Shown here: positions 1 to 10,979 of the stretch, piece by piece
Position numbering within the stretch: position 1 is the first letter of the stretch
Layout of the letters: the number at the start of each line of letters is the position of its first letter
NCBI GenBank assembly: GCA_023213395.1
Contig: CM041465.1
Location: forward strand, 198,717,741-198,781,740
From: Cycas panzhihuaensis
Lineage: Eukaryota > Cycadophyta
Reading direction: 5' to 3'
DNA: 64,000 nucleotides
Made by a program: the position numbers and the translations under genes
The notes under the pieces: model-generated
Databases searched by the model: none
What the model was told of the DNA's origin: nothing
What the model saw: the letters and a program-made list of their open reading frames with translations, nothing else

Positions 1-109
1 ATTTAAAAAAAAAGTTAAATATGGTTATTCATTTCTCAACAAATGACTTTATAACTATACCTGAAAATACTTTTCCAAATTTACTGCTTAAAATTTTTAA
101 CCTTTAATT
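1..109 (+). repeat. Fragment homologous to the end of the 7 kb Copia-4 unit
   Basis: Seen: this stretch matches 55450-55558, the last part of the first Copia-4 copy, almost base for base. The match stops at about position 109: here the sequence continues TCTAAGTTATACC, whereas at 55560 it runs into the start of the second copy. The window end (64000) corresponds to about 55439, so the first and last bases of the window lie about 10 bp apart on the repeat. It carries no gene. Confidence 0.8.
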
Positions 110-136
110 TCTAAGTTATACCTCACAATCACTCAT

Positions 137-474
137 TGATGGAGCCGGAGGAGCAGAGCAGGACATCATAACGCTTTCATCTTGAGTACAAAAGCAAATT
201 TCCAATAGAGTGGCGGTGTTAAATAAACACCAGGGAGGTATTCCCAACCCTTAAATAGAGAATTCGGGGAGGCGTCGGGCGCCATCACCCTAGCTGCACA
301 ACAATTAAGGTTAGTTTGAAAAAATATTAAAAATAAATAACGGTGATATGTACCTCACATGAGTGGTCAGTCCGGGCGGCTATTGAACGACTCAAGGTGC
401 CCTAGGGGCCCTCAAAGGCGGCTTTGAGGGGCCCTAAGCGCTCTGGTGCACGAACATTGGGATTATTCCCAACA
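137..474 (-). repeat. Copia-1 3' LTR
   Basis: Starts TGATGGAGCC and ends CCCAACA on the plus strand. It matches 8047-8383 along its length with scattered substitutions, for instance around 160-200 and 340-380. The element reads on the minus strand, so this is the downstream LTR. It contains a short GC-rich inverted segment near 395-435 (GGGGCCCTCAAAG / CTTTGAGGGGCCC) that could form a hairpin, present in both LTRs. Confidence 0.95.
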
Positions 475-2965
475 TTCTCCCCCATAAGCCCAATGTGTGT
501 GACTCCTAAATCATCTCTGAATTTCTCAAACTTGATTTTTCCCAAGGCCTTTGTAAAAATATCTGTTGTTTGATCTTGATTGCTCTGATAAGTCAACTAT
601 ATCTCTTCTGCTTGTACAAGTTCCCGAATGAAGTGGTATTGAGTTTCAATGTGCTTTGTTCTGCCGTGGAATACTAGATTTTTGGTCATTTGAATAGCGC
701 TCTGATTGTCACACCAAATTTTAGTGGGACCTTGCTGTTTAATTTGAAAATCCTGTAAGAGTCTTCTTAACCAGATTAATTCATAGGCTCCTAACACTGC
801 GGCTTTATATTCTGCTTCAGTTGTGGATAAGGAAACGGTATTTTGTTTCTTTGTACTCCAAGCTACTGCTGCCGATCCCATACTAAATGCATAAACTGAG
901 GTAGATTTTCTATCATCGACATCACCATTAATCTGAATCAGATAACGATTAACTGAAACTCGGATGTAGGTTTGTAGTATAATCCAAAGTCTGAAGTCCC
1001 TTTAAGGTATCTGAGGATTCTTTTAGCAGCTTGCTAGTGAGATGTCTTTGGATCCTACATAACTCTAGATACAACACTTACGGAATATGTTATATCAGGT
1101 CGAGTAGAGGTTAAATAAAGTAGGCTGCCAATCAATTGTCTATAGTGAGTGGGATCAACTGAAGTTGAGTCATCCGTCTTAGAGAGTTTAATTCCAATTT
1201 CTGCTGGTATTGACAATGGTTTACAGTTTGTCATATTAAATCTTTGTAGAAGGTCTAATATATATTTACGTTAAGAGATAAATATTCCTTGTTTATCTTG
1301 CCACACTTCCAATCCTAGGAAGTAGTGCATAAGACCTAAGTCTGTCATTTCGAATTCCTTACACATAGCTTCTTTAAATTGACTTAAAAGTTGGGAGTCA
1401 TTTCGGTATAAATTAAGTCATCTACGTAAAGTCCTACGATCAATATCGAATTTCCTTTAATTTTGGTGTATAGGTTTGGATCTGCTTGAGATCTTTCAAA
1501 CCATTGATCTTTAAGATATATGTCTATACGGGAATACCAAGCCCTAGGTGCTTGTTTTAGACCATATAATGCTTTCTTTAACTTGTACACTTTGTTTTCT
1601 TCCCCCCTGACTTAAAAACCGAGGGGTTGAGAGACATAGATATCTTCTTGGATATAACCATTTAAGAAAGCACTTTTTACATCCATTTGATAAACAGGCC
1701 AATCCATTTGGGCGGCTAAACTTATTATCATGCGAACTGACTCCATTCTAGCAACTGGGGCAAATGTTTCAGTATAGTCTATGCCTTCTCTTTGGGCATA
1801 TCCTTTTGCAACTAAACGAGCTTTATATTTATCAATTGATCCATCAGAGTGGAACTTAGTCTTATAGACCCATTTGGTTCCAATGGGTTTCTTCCTTGGT
1901 GGTAAGTCTAAAAGTTCCCAAGTGTCATTTTTAACGATAGATTTATATTCCTCTTGCATGGCTTTTTGCCAGCACTCATGTTGATTAGCCTCATCAAAAG
2001 TTTGAGGCTCATGACTTTCAAGTAACTTACTCATTAGAGCAAAGTTAACTTTGTGTGAACGTGTAGATCTTCGATTGTTATCCAATATATTTCCTAAGTC
2101 ATGATTGCGTTGAACCCATTTGGGTAGGGGTTGTGATGGTGGTTGAGGTGATGTTGTTTCCCTAGTAGTTTTCGGAGAGTTTCTCCACATAGGAGGCACA
2201 TATTTGGATGTATTTGATGCATTAAACTTAATGGTAATATCTTTCTGTTGTTCGGGATTATTTTGATAGTAGGCGTCTTCTTGAAAATTGACGTCCCTAC
2301 TCAGAATAACTTTTCGGGATTTGGGATCATAAACTTTGTAAGATTTTGACGATTCACTATATCCAATAAAGATATATTTTACACTATAATCATCTAATTT
2401 GGTTCTTCTTTGGTCAGGGATGTGGGCATAGGCTAAACAGCCAAATACCTTAAGGTGACGGATACTAGGTTTATAACCTGTCCATGCTTCTTCTGGTGTC
2501 TTCCACCTAACTGCTTTTGTGGAACATCGATTAAGTAAGTAGACTGCAGTATGGACTGCTTCAGCCCAAAATTCATGGCCTAAGTTTTTATCTTTAAGCA
2601 TACAACGTGCCATTTCTATGATAGTTCTGTTTTTTCTTTTAGTTACACCATTTTGTTGTGCGGTGTAGGGGTTGGTATATTGTCGCATAATCCCATGTTG
2701 GATACAGTAATCCTTGAAGATATTAGAGGTAAATTCTCCCCCATTATCTGATCTTAAGGAGAGGATATGATATCCACTTTGTCGCTCAATGAAGGTTTTG
2801 AAGTCAACAAAGTGGTCGAAAGCATCAGATTTGTATTTGAGAAAGAACACCCAAGTCTTTCTTGTAAAGTCATCAATAAATGTAAGGAAATACTTGGCAC
2901 CTGCCAAGGAGGGAATGGCCATTGGGCCACAAATATCTGTGTATACGAGTTGAAGAGGCGGATGC
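402..2965 (-). pseudogene. Copia-1 pol: integrase, reverse transcriptase, RNase H
   Basis: Role: integration and cDNA synthesis. The integrase core starts at the YTDICGP motif near 2945 and continues through LRSDNGGEF, with conserved plant-copia C-terminal motifs to about 2250. RT spans about 1990-1130, with TKWVYKTK, the [10 protein letters not shown] segment, [10 protein letters not shown] and the active-site LYVDDL at about 1410-1430. RNase H follows at about 930-420, with STTEAEYKA, WCDNQSA, TKHIETQYHFIRE and DIFTKAL. Lesions: an in-frame TAA at 1612-1614 just after QPLGF, a frameshift near 1384 after the YVDD segment, and an in-frame TAG at about 597-599 where family members have Gln. 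The catalytic integrase Glu, expected 36 residues after the Asp of SDNGG, is Lys (2638-2640). The enzyme set is therefore inactive as it stands. Confidence 0.93.
475..486 (-). other. Copia-1 polypurine tract
   Basis: Read on the minus strand, the bases next to the 3' LTR are TTATGGGGGAGAA followed by the LTR start TGTTGGG. A purine run abutting the 3' LTR is the usual plus-strand priming site of LTR retrotransposons. Its position agrees with the PBS at the other end. Confidence 0.8.
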
Positions 2966-2972
2966 CCGATGG

Positions 2973-4711
2973 CTAAAGTCCGAAAACTTTCTCTATGATG
3001 TTTTCCAAGAAGGCATCCTCACACAACTCTTTATTAACATCAATAGGGGGCAAGCCATTAACCATATCTAATCTTTTCATAAGGGCTAAACTGGTATAAT
3101 TAAGGTGACTGAAACGTCGATGCCATAGGTCACTATCCATAGTATTTGTGGTTCTAAGGGCATATGTATCTGAGGGGGTGATAGTAAGTTTAAATAAACG
3201 ATCTTTAGTCATGATACCCCTAGCAACAATAGCTTCATTTTGTCGTTTGTCTTTAATGACACATTCGCCGTTGTCAAAAATTATTTTATAATCTTGTCCC
3301 ATCATCTGTCCTACCGATAGTAAGTTTTTCCTTAAAGAAGGGATATATAGAACATCATTTAAATATTTATATTCACCATTATCAGTCAATAAGGCAATGT
3401 TACCTTTTCCAATCGATTGGTGAGAAGTGTTGTCTCCAAACATAATAGACCATTTCTTATTTGTATCCAAAGTTTGAAATAATTGTTCTTTATGGGTCAT
3501 GTGGGTGGAACAACCGGAATCAATGTACCAACTATCGTCATCTTCTTCGAGGGCTGAAAAACTAGATAGAAATAACCTATTGTTGATTTTAGATTCTGAT
3601 GTATTTGGCACATGTCCTGTAGGGGGTGGTCCATGTTTTGAAAAACACTTATCTTCAGTGTGACCATTTCTACGACAATAAGTGCAATATAGTTGATCTC
3701 TTTTTCCATAACTAAGATTTTGATTCCTTGGTGGAGAGTGATCAAGGTTGAAGGGTCTCTCCCTTTCCTCATAGAATTGAGTATGATTATTTCTTGGTTG
3801 ATCACGATAGTTTTGAGGTGTTCTAGAAGGTTGTGTGTTCCCATGACAATGAGGACAATAAGAATGATTTTCAACTTGTCTTCGTTGGTTTGGGTTTCTT
3901 TGAGTGTTCGAATGTCTTGGAGAGTTTTCATGTTGTGGGGGTCGTCCTTGTCTATTATGAGGAGCTTGGTACCATGGAGGATTTTGTCTAGTCTCATTTC
4001 TAGGGTTTTCATCTTTTCTCCTTAGAGGAGATTCGTTTTGTTTTAAGGTGCCATCTTGAGGGTTAGGTTGAATGTTAGCCTTTGTAGCAAAGGCATGTTC
4101 TAAAGTTTCATTGGCAGCTTGTTGCTCTTCTATGGACATAAGCATAGCAGTAAGTTGTTCTATTTTGAGGGTACTTATGTCTTTAGATACACTAATACTA
4201 GTAGCTACCATTTCAAAACGTCTAACGGTTCCTACACATCGAAGGATTCATTCAACTACTCTTTGTTCGGTTAAGGTATCCCTAAGGGACCTCATTTGGT
4301 TAACTATATCTTGAATCTTGGTCATAAATTCAGTTATTGATTCATGAGGCATCATACATAAATTTTTGAACTTACTTCTTAGGTTTTGTAATTTAGAAGA
4401 CGCTACCCTTCAGTATATAAGTCAGAAGTATCACAAGCCTCTTTGGACTTAATGGATTCACTAACTCGTGGGAAAACATGATCTTCCAAAGCGCAAAAAA
4501 TAAGGGCTAATGCTTCATTATCTTTTTTGGCATTTTCTTTGTATGTAGCTTTTTCAGTATCAGTTGGATTTGATCCTAAGTCATTGTAACCGATTCTTAC
4601 TATATCCCACATTTCGTTTGCTATGAGGATGGGCCTCATCCTCCTACTCCAGTTAAGAAAATTATTTCCATCAAATTTAGGAATAATCATATTCCCAAAA
4701 CTAAACGTCAT
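2973..4711 (-). pseudogene. Copia-1 gag, protease and pre-integrase region
   Basis: The start is chosen at 4711, whose product begins MTFSFGNMIIPKFDG, a typical copia gag N-terminus; the open frame extends to 4822, but the added residues are low-complexity and unlike gag. The gag N-terminal domain includes NNFLNWSRRM. A frameshift near 4410 and a TGA near 4230 separate it from the second part (4211-2973, 412 codons). That part has a zinc knuckle CTYCRRNGHTEDKC (about 3645-3686, CX2CX4HX4C) followed by the protease motif WYIDSGCSTHM (about 3520). The GAG-pre-integrase motif LWHRRFSHLN lies near 3110-3130. A single-base frameshift near 3025 breaks the zinc-binding GCLLGKHH segment of integrase. 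Acidic and Asn/Arg-rich linkers surround the knuckle. Confidence 0.93.
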
Positions 4712-4822
4712 TTTTAAATTAAAGTTGTATAAAAGGTGATAAATGCAATAGCAAAAATATTTGAATATAAAAAATTTGAAAAAACTTAAATGAAAGAAAT
4801 TATTTCCAAATATATATCCCAA

Positions 4823-7800
4823 GGTTTTCCAAAGTTTTGAGTAAATGAACTAGGACCTAGAAAGGCTACTAGGCTCTAAGTTTATGTTTCTCCTGGGGCA
4901 ACCTTCGGTTGTTATTACATCGATGGCGCTTTGCCACGGATGGCAAAACAGGGACCCTTTATACCGGTACGGAGCGCTAGGCTCTATATACCTCAATACG
5001 TGGGCTGCTAAGAAGGCTTTGACACCCCCTTGAATTGTTTGTCCACTGACGGATTTATGCTAGCAACGGATCTAGCGGTGAAGGTTCTCGAACCAAGGCA
5101 CTCACCCTCTCCAGGTCTAGCCTTAGTCTCCAAACACCATAAAATGAAAAAGGTTCTGCACCTCACCGCCAAGTATACACACGATAGCTAATGGTCAGTC
5201 CTCATCCAATATGAGTAGGCCGATTAGCGTGTGCGGGGTGGTAACTTCAGGGGTCCTAACCGTTCCCCTTGCAAGGTTAGAAAAAAAGTGTGGTTCAATT
5301 CGGAATTATCTTATTTAATGTGGAAACAAATCTATTTAGCAATGTGGTCTTGCTTAGAAAAAAGAAAAATTCCTTTGATAAATAAAAGCAGAAAAATGCT
5401 CTAAGCAAGATGAAATGAAAACTTTTACAAAAAACTCTTTTTGCCTTTTTCTCAAAAAAAATATAATGTCCTTCAAACAAATATGCCTTTGAAAAGAAAT
5501 GCAATTTTCCTTTTATAAGTGCAAGAAATATGATATTTTTCAATAACTTTAATACACTTTTAAAGTAAAACGATCAATAAGAAAGTAATGATGCTCAAAA
5601 CTTTTCACTTATGCAAGATTTAAAAATAAACTTTTGAGACTAAATAGTTTTCAAAAGATGCCAATTTCTCAAATGAGTAATAAATCTTCAATGTAAAAAA
5701 ATCCTTTTTATATAAGAACAACTTTTCTTTGAGAAGAAAAATATATATTGCCTTATAAACAAATGCTTGTTCAAAATAATGTAAAATGCTTGTAGAAAGA
5801 TCAAGTAGAAACTTTGAGTAAACAATGAAATATGAACTAGAATTTTCTTTAAAATTTTGAAAGAAGACAAGCTTATTAGGATGTATGAATATACTCAACT
5901 TTAATAGATTAAAAACTATATTGAATAATGTCAGAATAGCTTAAAATTTTACCAATGTATAGATTGATGAGATGTGAATCCAATGAAATAAATGGTTTTG
6001 AAAATGGGTACCAATAAATCACAATTTGAATAATACAAAGATATGAACCTCCTTATGGAGCCTAACTGGAGCAGGGTAGGCAAAAATTGCATAAAAATAC
6101 TAATTAATCTTTAGAAAAAGTTGAACAAATGATCAAATATTATTTATGAAGTAATCAATGTTCTTTCAATTTGAAAATTTTGAAAAATATATTAAACAGT
6201 TGTAAAAAAACAACAGATTTAGGCCAATAGAATACCTCAATTTTGACTGATTTGAAATATAAGAAAAATGTGTCAAAATATATGGAAAAATATATCACAA
6301 TGAAGAGAAATGAGTCAGCTTCCCAACGGCCGATTTAAATGAAATCTGATAAAAATTGCAAAAGTTATAGTGAAAAATGTAACAAGTGTCTTTATGAAGA
6401 ATGTTCAAGAAACAGGCAAAAACAACTAAATTTCTTATTTCAGCGATTAAAATATCAATGAAAATGAAGTAAAAAAATTAAAGTAAAAGGTGGGTATTAG
6501 AGTCTATATGATGTAGATCACTATAGAGAAAATTTGGGCACAAAACAGTTTACCAGAAATAAATGACAGCCAGTTCTAAAACCGATTTTGTTAAAAATGC
6601 AAAAAAACGCTGAAATTTTGAAAGTCCAATGTTAAAAAGGTCGAAACAATGTCAAATGGGCACCAAATTGGTCTTATGACCAGTCGAAATCGGTGTACAG
6701 AAAATTTCTGATCTATTGGCATAGGTTTCATCTGAAACCGATGAGCCAGAGAGAAGTTATGGCCACAAAAGCGCCAATAACTCTGTGAAAAAATAAAATT
6801 TAAAAAAAATAAAGTTTAAAATTGAAAAACACTTATTAAAAAAGTGTGTGAAGATGGATTGCGCTGGGATTGAACCCAAGACCAGTCAAGAAATAGGGAC
6901 CTCCGATGCCAGGAGGGTGAACTCGCTTGTCGAGTAAAAAACAGAACGTAAACCCTTTAAAACCGAATTTTAAAACCATGCAATAAATAAATGCGATTAC
7001 AGCATAGGGTTCAAATATAACAATAACACAATATGAGCGGTGCAAAAAGCATCAAGTCAAATACAAACCGAATATAATAACGATTTACAAAGCACGAATA
7101 TAATAACGATATGCAAAGCACGCAACGCAATGTATATATATATATATATCACAAAATAAACGGAATGCAAATATTATTTTGCAGCATAAGCATAAGGTTC
7201 AACAAAACGGAACGCAATATGTATATATCAAAATACAAACGCAATATATATACACGATTAACGACGCAAATATATAAACGATTAAGGCACGATTAAATAC
7301 GCCAACGCAAAACGGGTAGACGCACTGGCGATCACGCACAAAACAGATCTGGTTTGGCTACGCCTGAAAGGCCGAAACAGAGGGGCCTGACAGGAGGGTG
7401 CAGGCCGAGAGGCGATGCAGGCGGTGCTGGTGATATGGCTTCTCAGAGCAAGACAGAGAGCAGAAAGGAGAAAGGACGCAGCGTCAAACGGGGCGAGACG
7501 GAGACGGCCTTCTCAGGGTGACGGAGAGCAACAATGAGTGCACAGAGGGGCGGCGGGCATACGAACAGAGATATAGCAAATACGAAGAAAGGAATAGAAT
7601 AGAGATATATATATAAACGCAGACTGAAGGTATAACGTATACGAAAAGAACAGAGATGGCTAGGGTAGACAAAAAATGAGAGTTGTTCAGTAAAAATGTA
7701 GCGAATGCATAGAATAGAAAAAAGGTTATATGTATGGATAGATCAAACCAGTACAGAGGATCGCAAACACAGATTTATCAAGCTAAAGCATATATAAAAA

Positions 7801-8031
7801 AAAATTCATTTATTTATATGTTGAAAATATAAAAACAGAAATGAAGAACCTGGTTTCCGTATGAAGTACAAACTTCTGAGCGGGAGAACTTTCTTCACGG
7901 TGGATAGAATCCAGATCCGTCTTCTCTATCAGATAGGTGAGCTCGCCAGAATCTCAACGAGCAGTCATATAGATATGTTTCGCCAGACGATTGAGCAACT
8001 AAAACCAGAAAATAGACAATAGCATCACCGT
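4823..8031 (-). other. Copia-1 long untranslated leader between PBS and gag
   Basis: About 3.2 kb without a recognisable protein. Subregions differ in composition: 4890-5290 is relatively GC-rich and is similar to the same position in Copia-2 (46370-46750); 5290-6840 is very AT-rich; 6850-6935 has a tRNA-like T-arm; 7300-7670 is GC-rich and purine-rich on the plus strand. Short open frames at 5295-5898 are low-complexity products of AT-rich sequence and are not called genes. Long leaders occur in some copia lineages, where they may hold packaging or internal translation signals; that role is not shown here. Confidence 0.7.
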
Positions 8032-8044
8032 GGCTCTGATACCA
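8032..8044 (-). other. Copia-1 primer binding site (initiator Met tRNA)
   Basis: On the minus strand the sequence is TGGTATCAGAGCC, two bases inside the 5' LTR. This is the classical complement of the 3' end of plant initiator methionine tRNA used by copia elements. It fixes the element's orientation. Confidence 0.92.
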
Positions 8045-8046
8045 AA

Positions 8047-8383
8047 TGATGGAGCCAAAGGAGCAGAGCAGGACATCATAACGCTTTCATCTTGAGTACA
8101 ACGGCAATTTCCAATAGAATGGCAGTGTTAAATAAACACCAGGGAGGTATTCCCAACCCTTAAATAGAGAATTCGGGGAGGTGTCGGGCGCCATCACCCT
8201 AGTTGCACAACAATTAAGGTTAGTTTGAAAAAATATTAAAAATAAATAACGGTGATACGTACCCCACATGAGTCGTTGGTCTGGGCGGCTATTGAACGAC
8301 TCAAGGTGCCCTAGGGGCCCTCAAAGGCGGCTTTGAGGGGCCCTAAGCGCTCTGGTGCACGAACATTGGGATTATTCCCAACA
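8047..8383 (-). repeat. Copia-1 5' LTR
   Basis: Begins TGATGGAGCC and ends CCCAACA on the plus strand, followed by the target duplication CTCAT at 8384-8388. It lies next to the PBS, so it is the promoter-bearing LTR. No clear TATA box was assigned. Confidence 0.95.
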
Positions 8384-8388
8384 CTCAT

Positions 8389-9662
8389 TATGTATGTATA
8401 TGAGTTTAATTTCTAATGCCTTAATTAAATCAAAATTTTGACTTCATATGTAATAGTTATTCTTAAAATTCTACTAGTGTATCATAATATATATATCTAT
8501 ATATAGATACACATGCCTCTTGTAATAACGTTCACTTATGTATGCAGAGGGCTAGCCTATGTAGGTGAACTTCAAGTAGTAATAGCCTTCCTCACATATT
8601 TATGGACTAGTTCAAACTTATATGTTTAATGAAATATGGTGCACCACACGCATAAATACATCCATGTAAAAGCATCAATAAAATATCTCCATTGTTTAAC
8701 TTTCAATACTATCAACATGCCCTTGATATATGGTCACATCTCATTGGTATACCACCAATTTATAGCTTATCATATAATCTATTAATTAGCTTTTAAAATG
8801 ACTGATGCTAGCTTGATACTTGCTTTTTAATAGCTATACACAATGCATATATAGATCAACTTTAGATAGCAAAGATTTCCACCAAGTTCTTATGGTCTTT
8901 AATATTCTAATTATTTACTTCATTCATCTAAAACTAGCTTTTCACACATCTCCTAGGATCTTCTACTGACTCCAACCTCTTTCTACATACTTCTTACTTT
9001 ATTTAGGCTTTGATACCATTTAAATTTTATGAAATCATCTTGTGTGTAGCTTTGAAATTATCTCACAGGCCTCTTGGGATCTTCTACTAACTATAAACTC
9101 TTTTTATATACTTCTTGCTTTACTTAGGCTCTAATACCATATTAAAATTTTTAAAATCATCTTATTAAAATTTAACATACTTTAATACTATATTAGATTT
9201 GTTATACATATAAGTTGGTTTTATTTTATAAAGAACTCATACCCTATAACTTGCACAAACAATAAATGAATTATGATTCATAAGTTAATCATAAGATATG
9301 ACATCAAACACATATAAATAAGATATATATACAACAATATAACATAATCATATATAGAAACAATATCATATAAGATAAGATTAATATATGAAAAGCTCCT
9401 GATTAGAAAAAACATAAGAGAAAAGTGATCAACTTAACTCTTAATTGATCTTTTGATATATGCACATATATATAATAATTATCACCTCATATATAAGTAA
9501 TAGAATATAAGAACTTCAATAATCAATGATATCATATTAGTACATTGACCACTTAAATTATATGTAAGAACCTTTATGTTGAACAATCATATTATATCAT
9601 AACTTAGCCATATAAATTAAATATTACATCAAATATTATGAAATCTAGTATTTTAATAAAAT
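8389..9662. other. AT-rich intergenic stretch with a doubled PBS-like segment
   Basis: No protein-coding similarity was recognised. The part just after Copia-1 continues the sequence interrupted at 136. Between about 8951 and 9192 a 121 bp segment is repeated in tandem. Each copy contains a minus-strand PBS-like sequence, rc TGGTATCAAAGCC at 9006-9018 and rc TGGTATTAGAGCC at 9127-9139. This suggests the remains of the leader-LTR junction of another minus-strand retroelement. The rest is low-complexity, with many TATATA runs. Confidence 0.5.
8951..9192 (-). repeat. Two tandem 121 bp units carrying PBS-like sequences
   Basis: Unit 1 is about 8951-9071 and unit 2 about 9072-9192. Both contain GGATCTTCTACT, an ACTTCTT segment, an AGGCT-TACCAT block and AAATCATCTT in the same order. 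The PBS-like blocks are rc TGGTATCAAAGCC and rc TGGTATTAGAGCC, each one transition from the initiator-Met PBS. Confidence 0.65.
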
Positions 9663-9984
9663 TGTATTATGGATTCAATCCCCTAATTCACATTCTCTTA
9701 TATTCTCTTATATCTTCTACTTCTTCTCTCTCTTATCTTTTCTTATATATTTCATTTCTTCTCTCTTCTTTATATCTCATATGCATAAGTAGTAGGTTAT
9801 GTAGCGGCCATAGAGACTTATATATATTCATGTAATCATTAGAGGAGTATCTTAAATATCATTGCTATTGCATATAATTAGGAGGTTATCCTCTTGAAGG
9901 GTATTCTAATACAAGTATTCTTTTTGGTATTATTTGGGCATTATGTTGGTGTATTATTATCATTGAAGGAATGATATCCTACCA
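9663..9984 (+). repeat. Gypsy (chromovirus) 5' LTR
   Basis: Begins about TGTATTATGG and ends near TCCTACCA, two bases before the PBS. It matches the right LTR over most of its length, but that copy has an extra partial duplication (AGTAG..GGCTA..CCTATATATAT twice near 15380-15470). The start could be off by a few bases. Confidence 0.7.
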
Positions 9985-9986
9985 GG

Positions 9987-9998
9987 TGGTATTAAAGC
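9987..9998 (+). other. Gypsy (chromovirus) primer binding site, mutated
   Basis: TGGTATTAAAGC lies two bases after the LTR end. It equals the initiator-Met PBS TGGTATCAGAGC with one C to T and one G to A change, the pattern expected from methylcytosine decay. Confidence 0.75.
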
Positions 9999-10979
9999 AA
10001 TCAATTCACAGACTGTGGGAGAGTCAAAAGTATTAAATAGTTAGTTTTTTTAAATCAATTTTTATTTCTGTCAGTATTTATTCTCATTTTAAATTTTTGC
10101 TTAATTACTTCTACTTTTTGGGTGTAGATAACATTGTAATCAAGTAGGTACCCTGGCACTACTATTAGGTAATTTTTGCCTACATTTATATAGGACCTTA
10201 TATTAAGTATTTATAAACATCATGAGGAACTATCATTTTAAGCTATGTTCATTATGGCTTTTATGTCCTCTATATGAAGAATTAGAGATCACACTCCTAA
10301 ACCAAGCCTTAGATAAAACTTGGCTCTAAAACTATACCTCTATGTACCTATGGATATATAAGAGGACTCCTTAAGTAGGTCTTCTTATTATAGGTAACCA
10401 TAGAAAACCTATTAGCCATCTACAATTTATAGTACACTGGTAAGCAATTAGCCTCAGGAAGTTACTCTCCTCATACCCTAGAGATGGGATAGTATACCTG
10501 TAGGGTAGAGCATTAGCCTCTATAAGTTGATACTATTTATGACTGGGATCAATATAATAGAGAACCTATAAACTAAATAATCCTAGACCTAGTGAGCCTA
10601 GTTAGTCTATTAGTAGTACGTGTACACCTAGAAAGTTAATGCACTCATTAATTTATAAACCTAATATATCTAGCCAGTTTGTTGTTAGTCCATACACATG
10701 TAATCCATTAGTTAATCAGCTAATTGTATGTGACCAAAAAATTTTAAAAAATAAAGAAAAAGAAAAATAAAAGTAGAAAAGAACAAAAAAAGGTTAGTCA
10801 GTCAATTAGAAGTGATGAAAAAATCCATATTACTTTATTATAAAAGATTAAGGATAATAGTCTCTTAACACTCTATCAAGCCCTTTTTATTCACATTTAC
10901 TAACTAGGATTCAACTTAGGTCTTGTAAATAAATGGTCCCTAAGTTAAACCCTAACTAGAACTGAAATCTTAATGATGT

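Larger units (their letters stand above)
137..8383 (-). mobile_element. Copia-1: nearly complete Ty1/copia LTR retrotransposon
   Basis: Seen: LTRs of 338 and 337 bp begin TG and end CA and are flanked by the 5 bp direct repeat CTCAT (132-136 and 8384-8388). A PBS lies next to the right LTR and a purine tract next to the left LTR, so the element is transcribed on the minus strand. The internal order gag, protease, integrase, RT, RNase H is the copia order. The LTRs differ by roughly 15 positions by eye, so the insertion is not very recent. Coding is interrupted by a few in-frame stops and single-base frameshifts, making it non-autonomous now. Odd: more than 3 kb of the interior between PBS and gag has no reading frame that resembles a known protein. 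Confidence 0.95.

Noticed and set aside
5295-5898. Several 60-90 codon frames rich in Phe, Leu and Lys
   Set aside because: Low-complexity products of AT-rich leader DNA with no family resemblance and no conserved start context.
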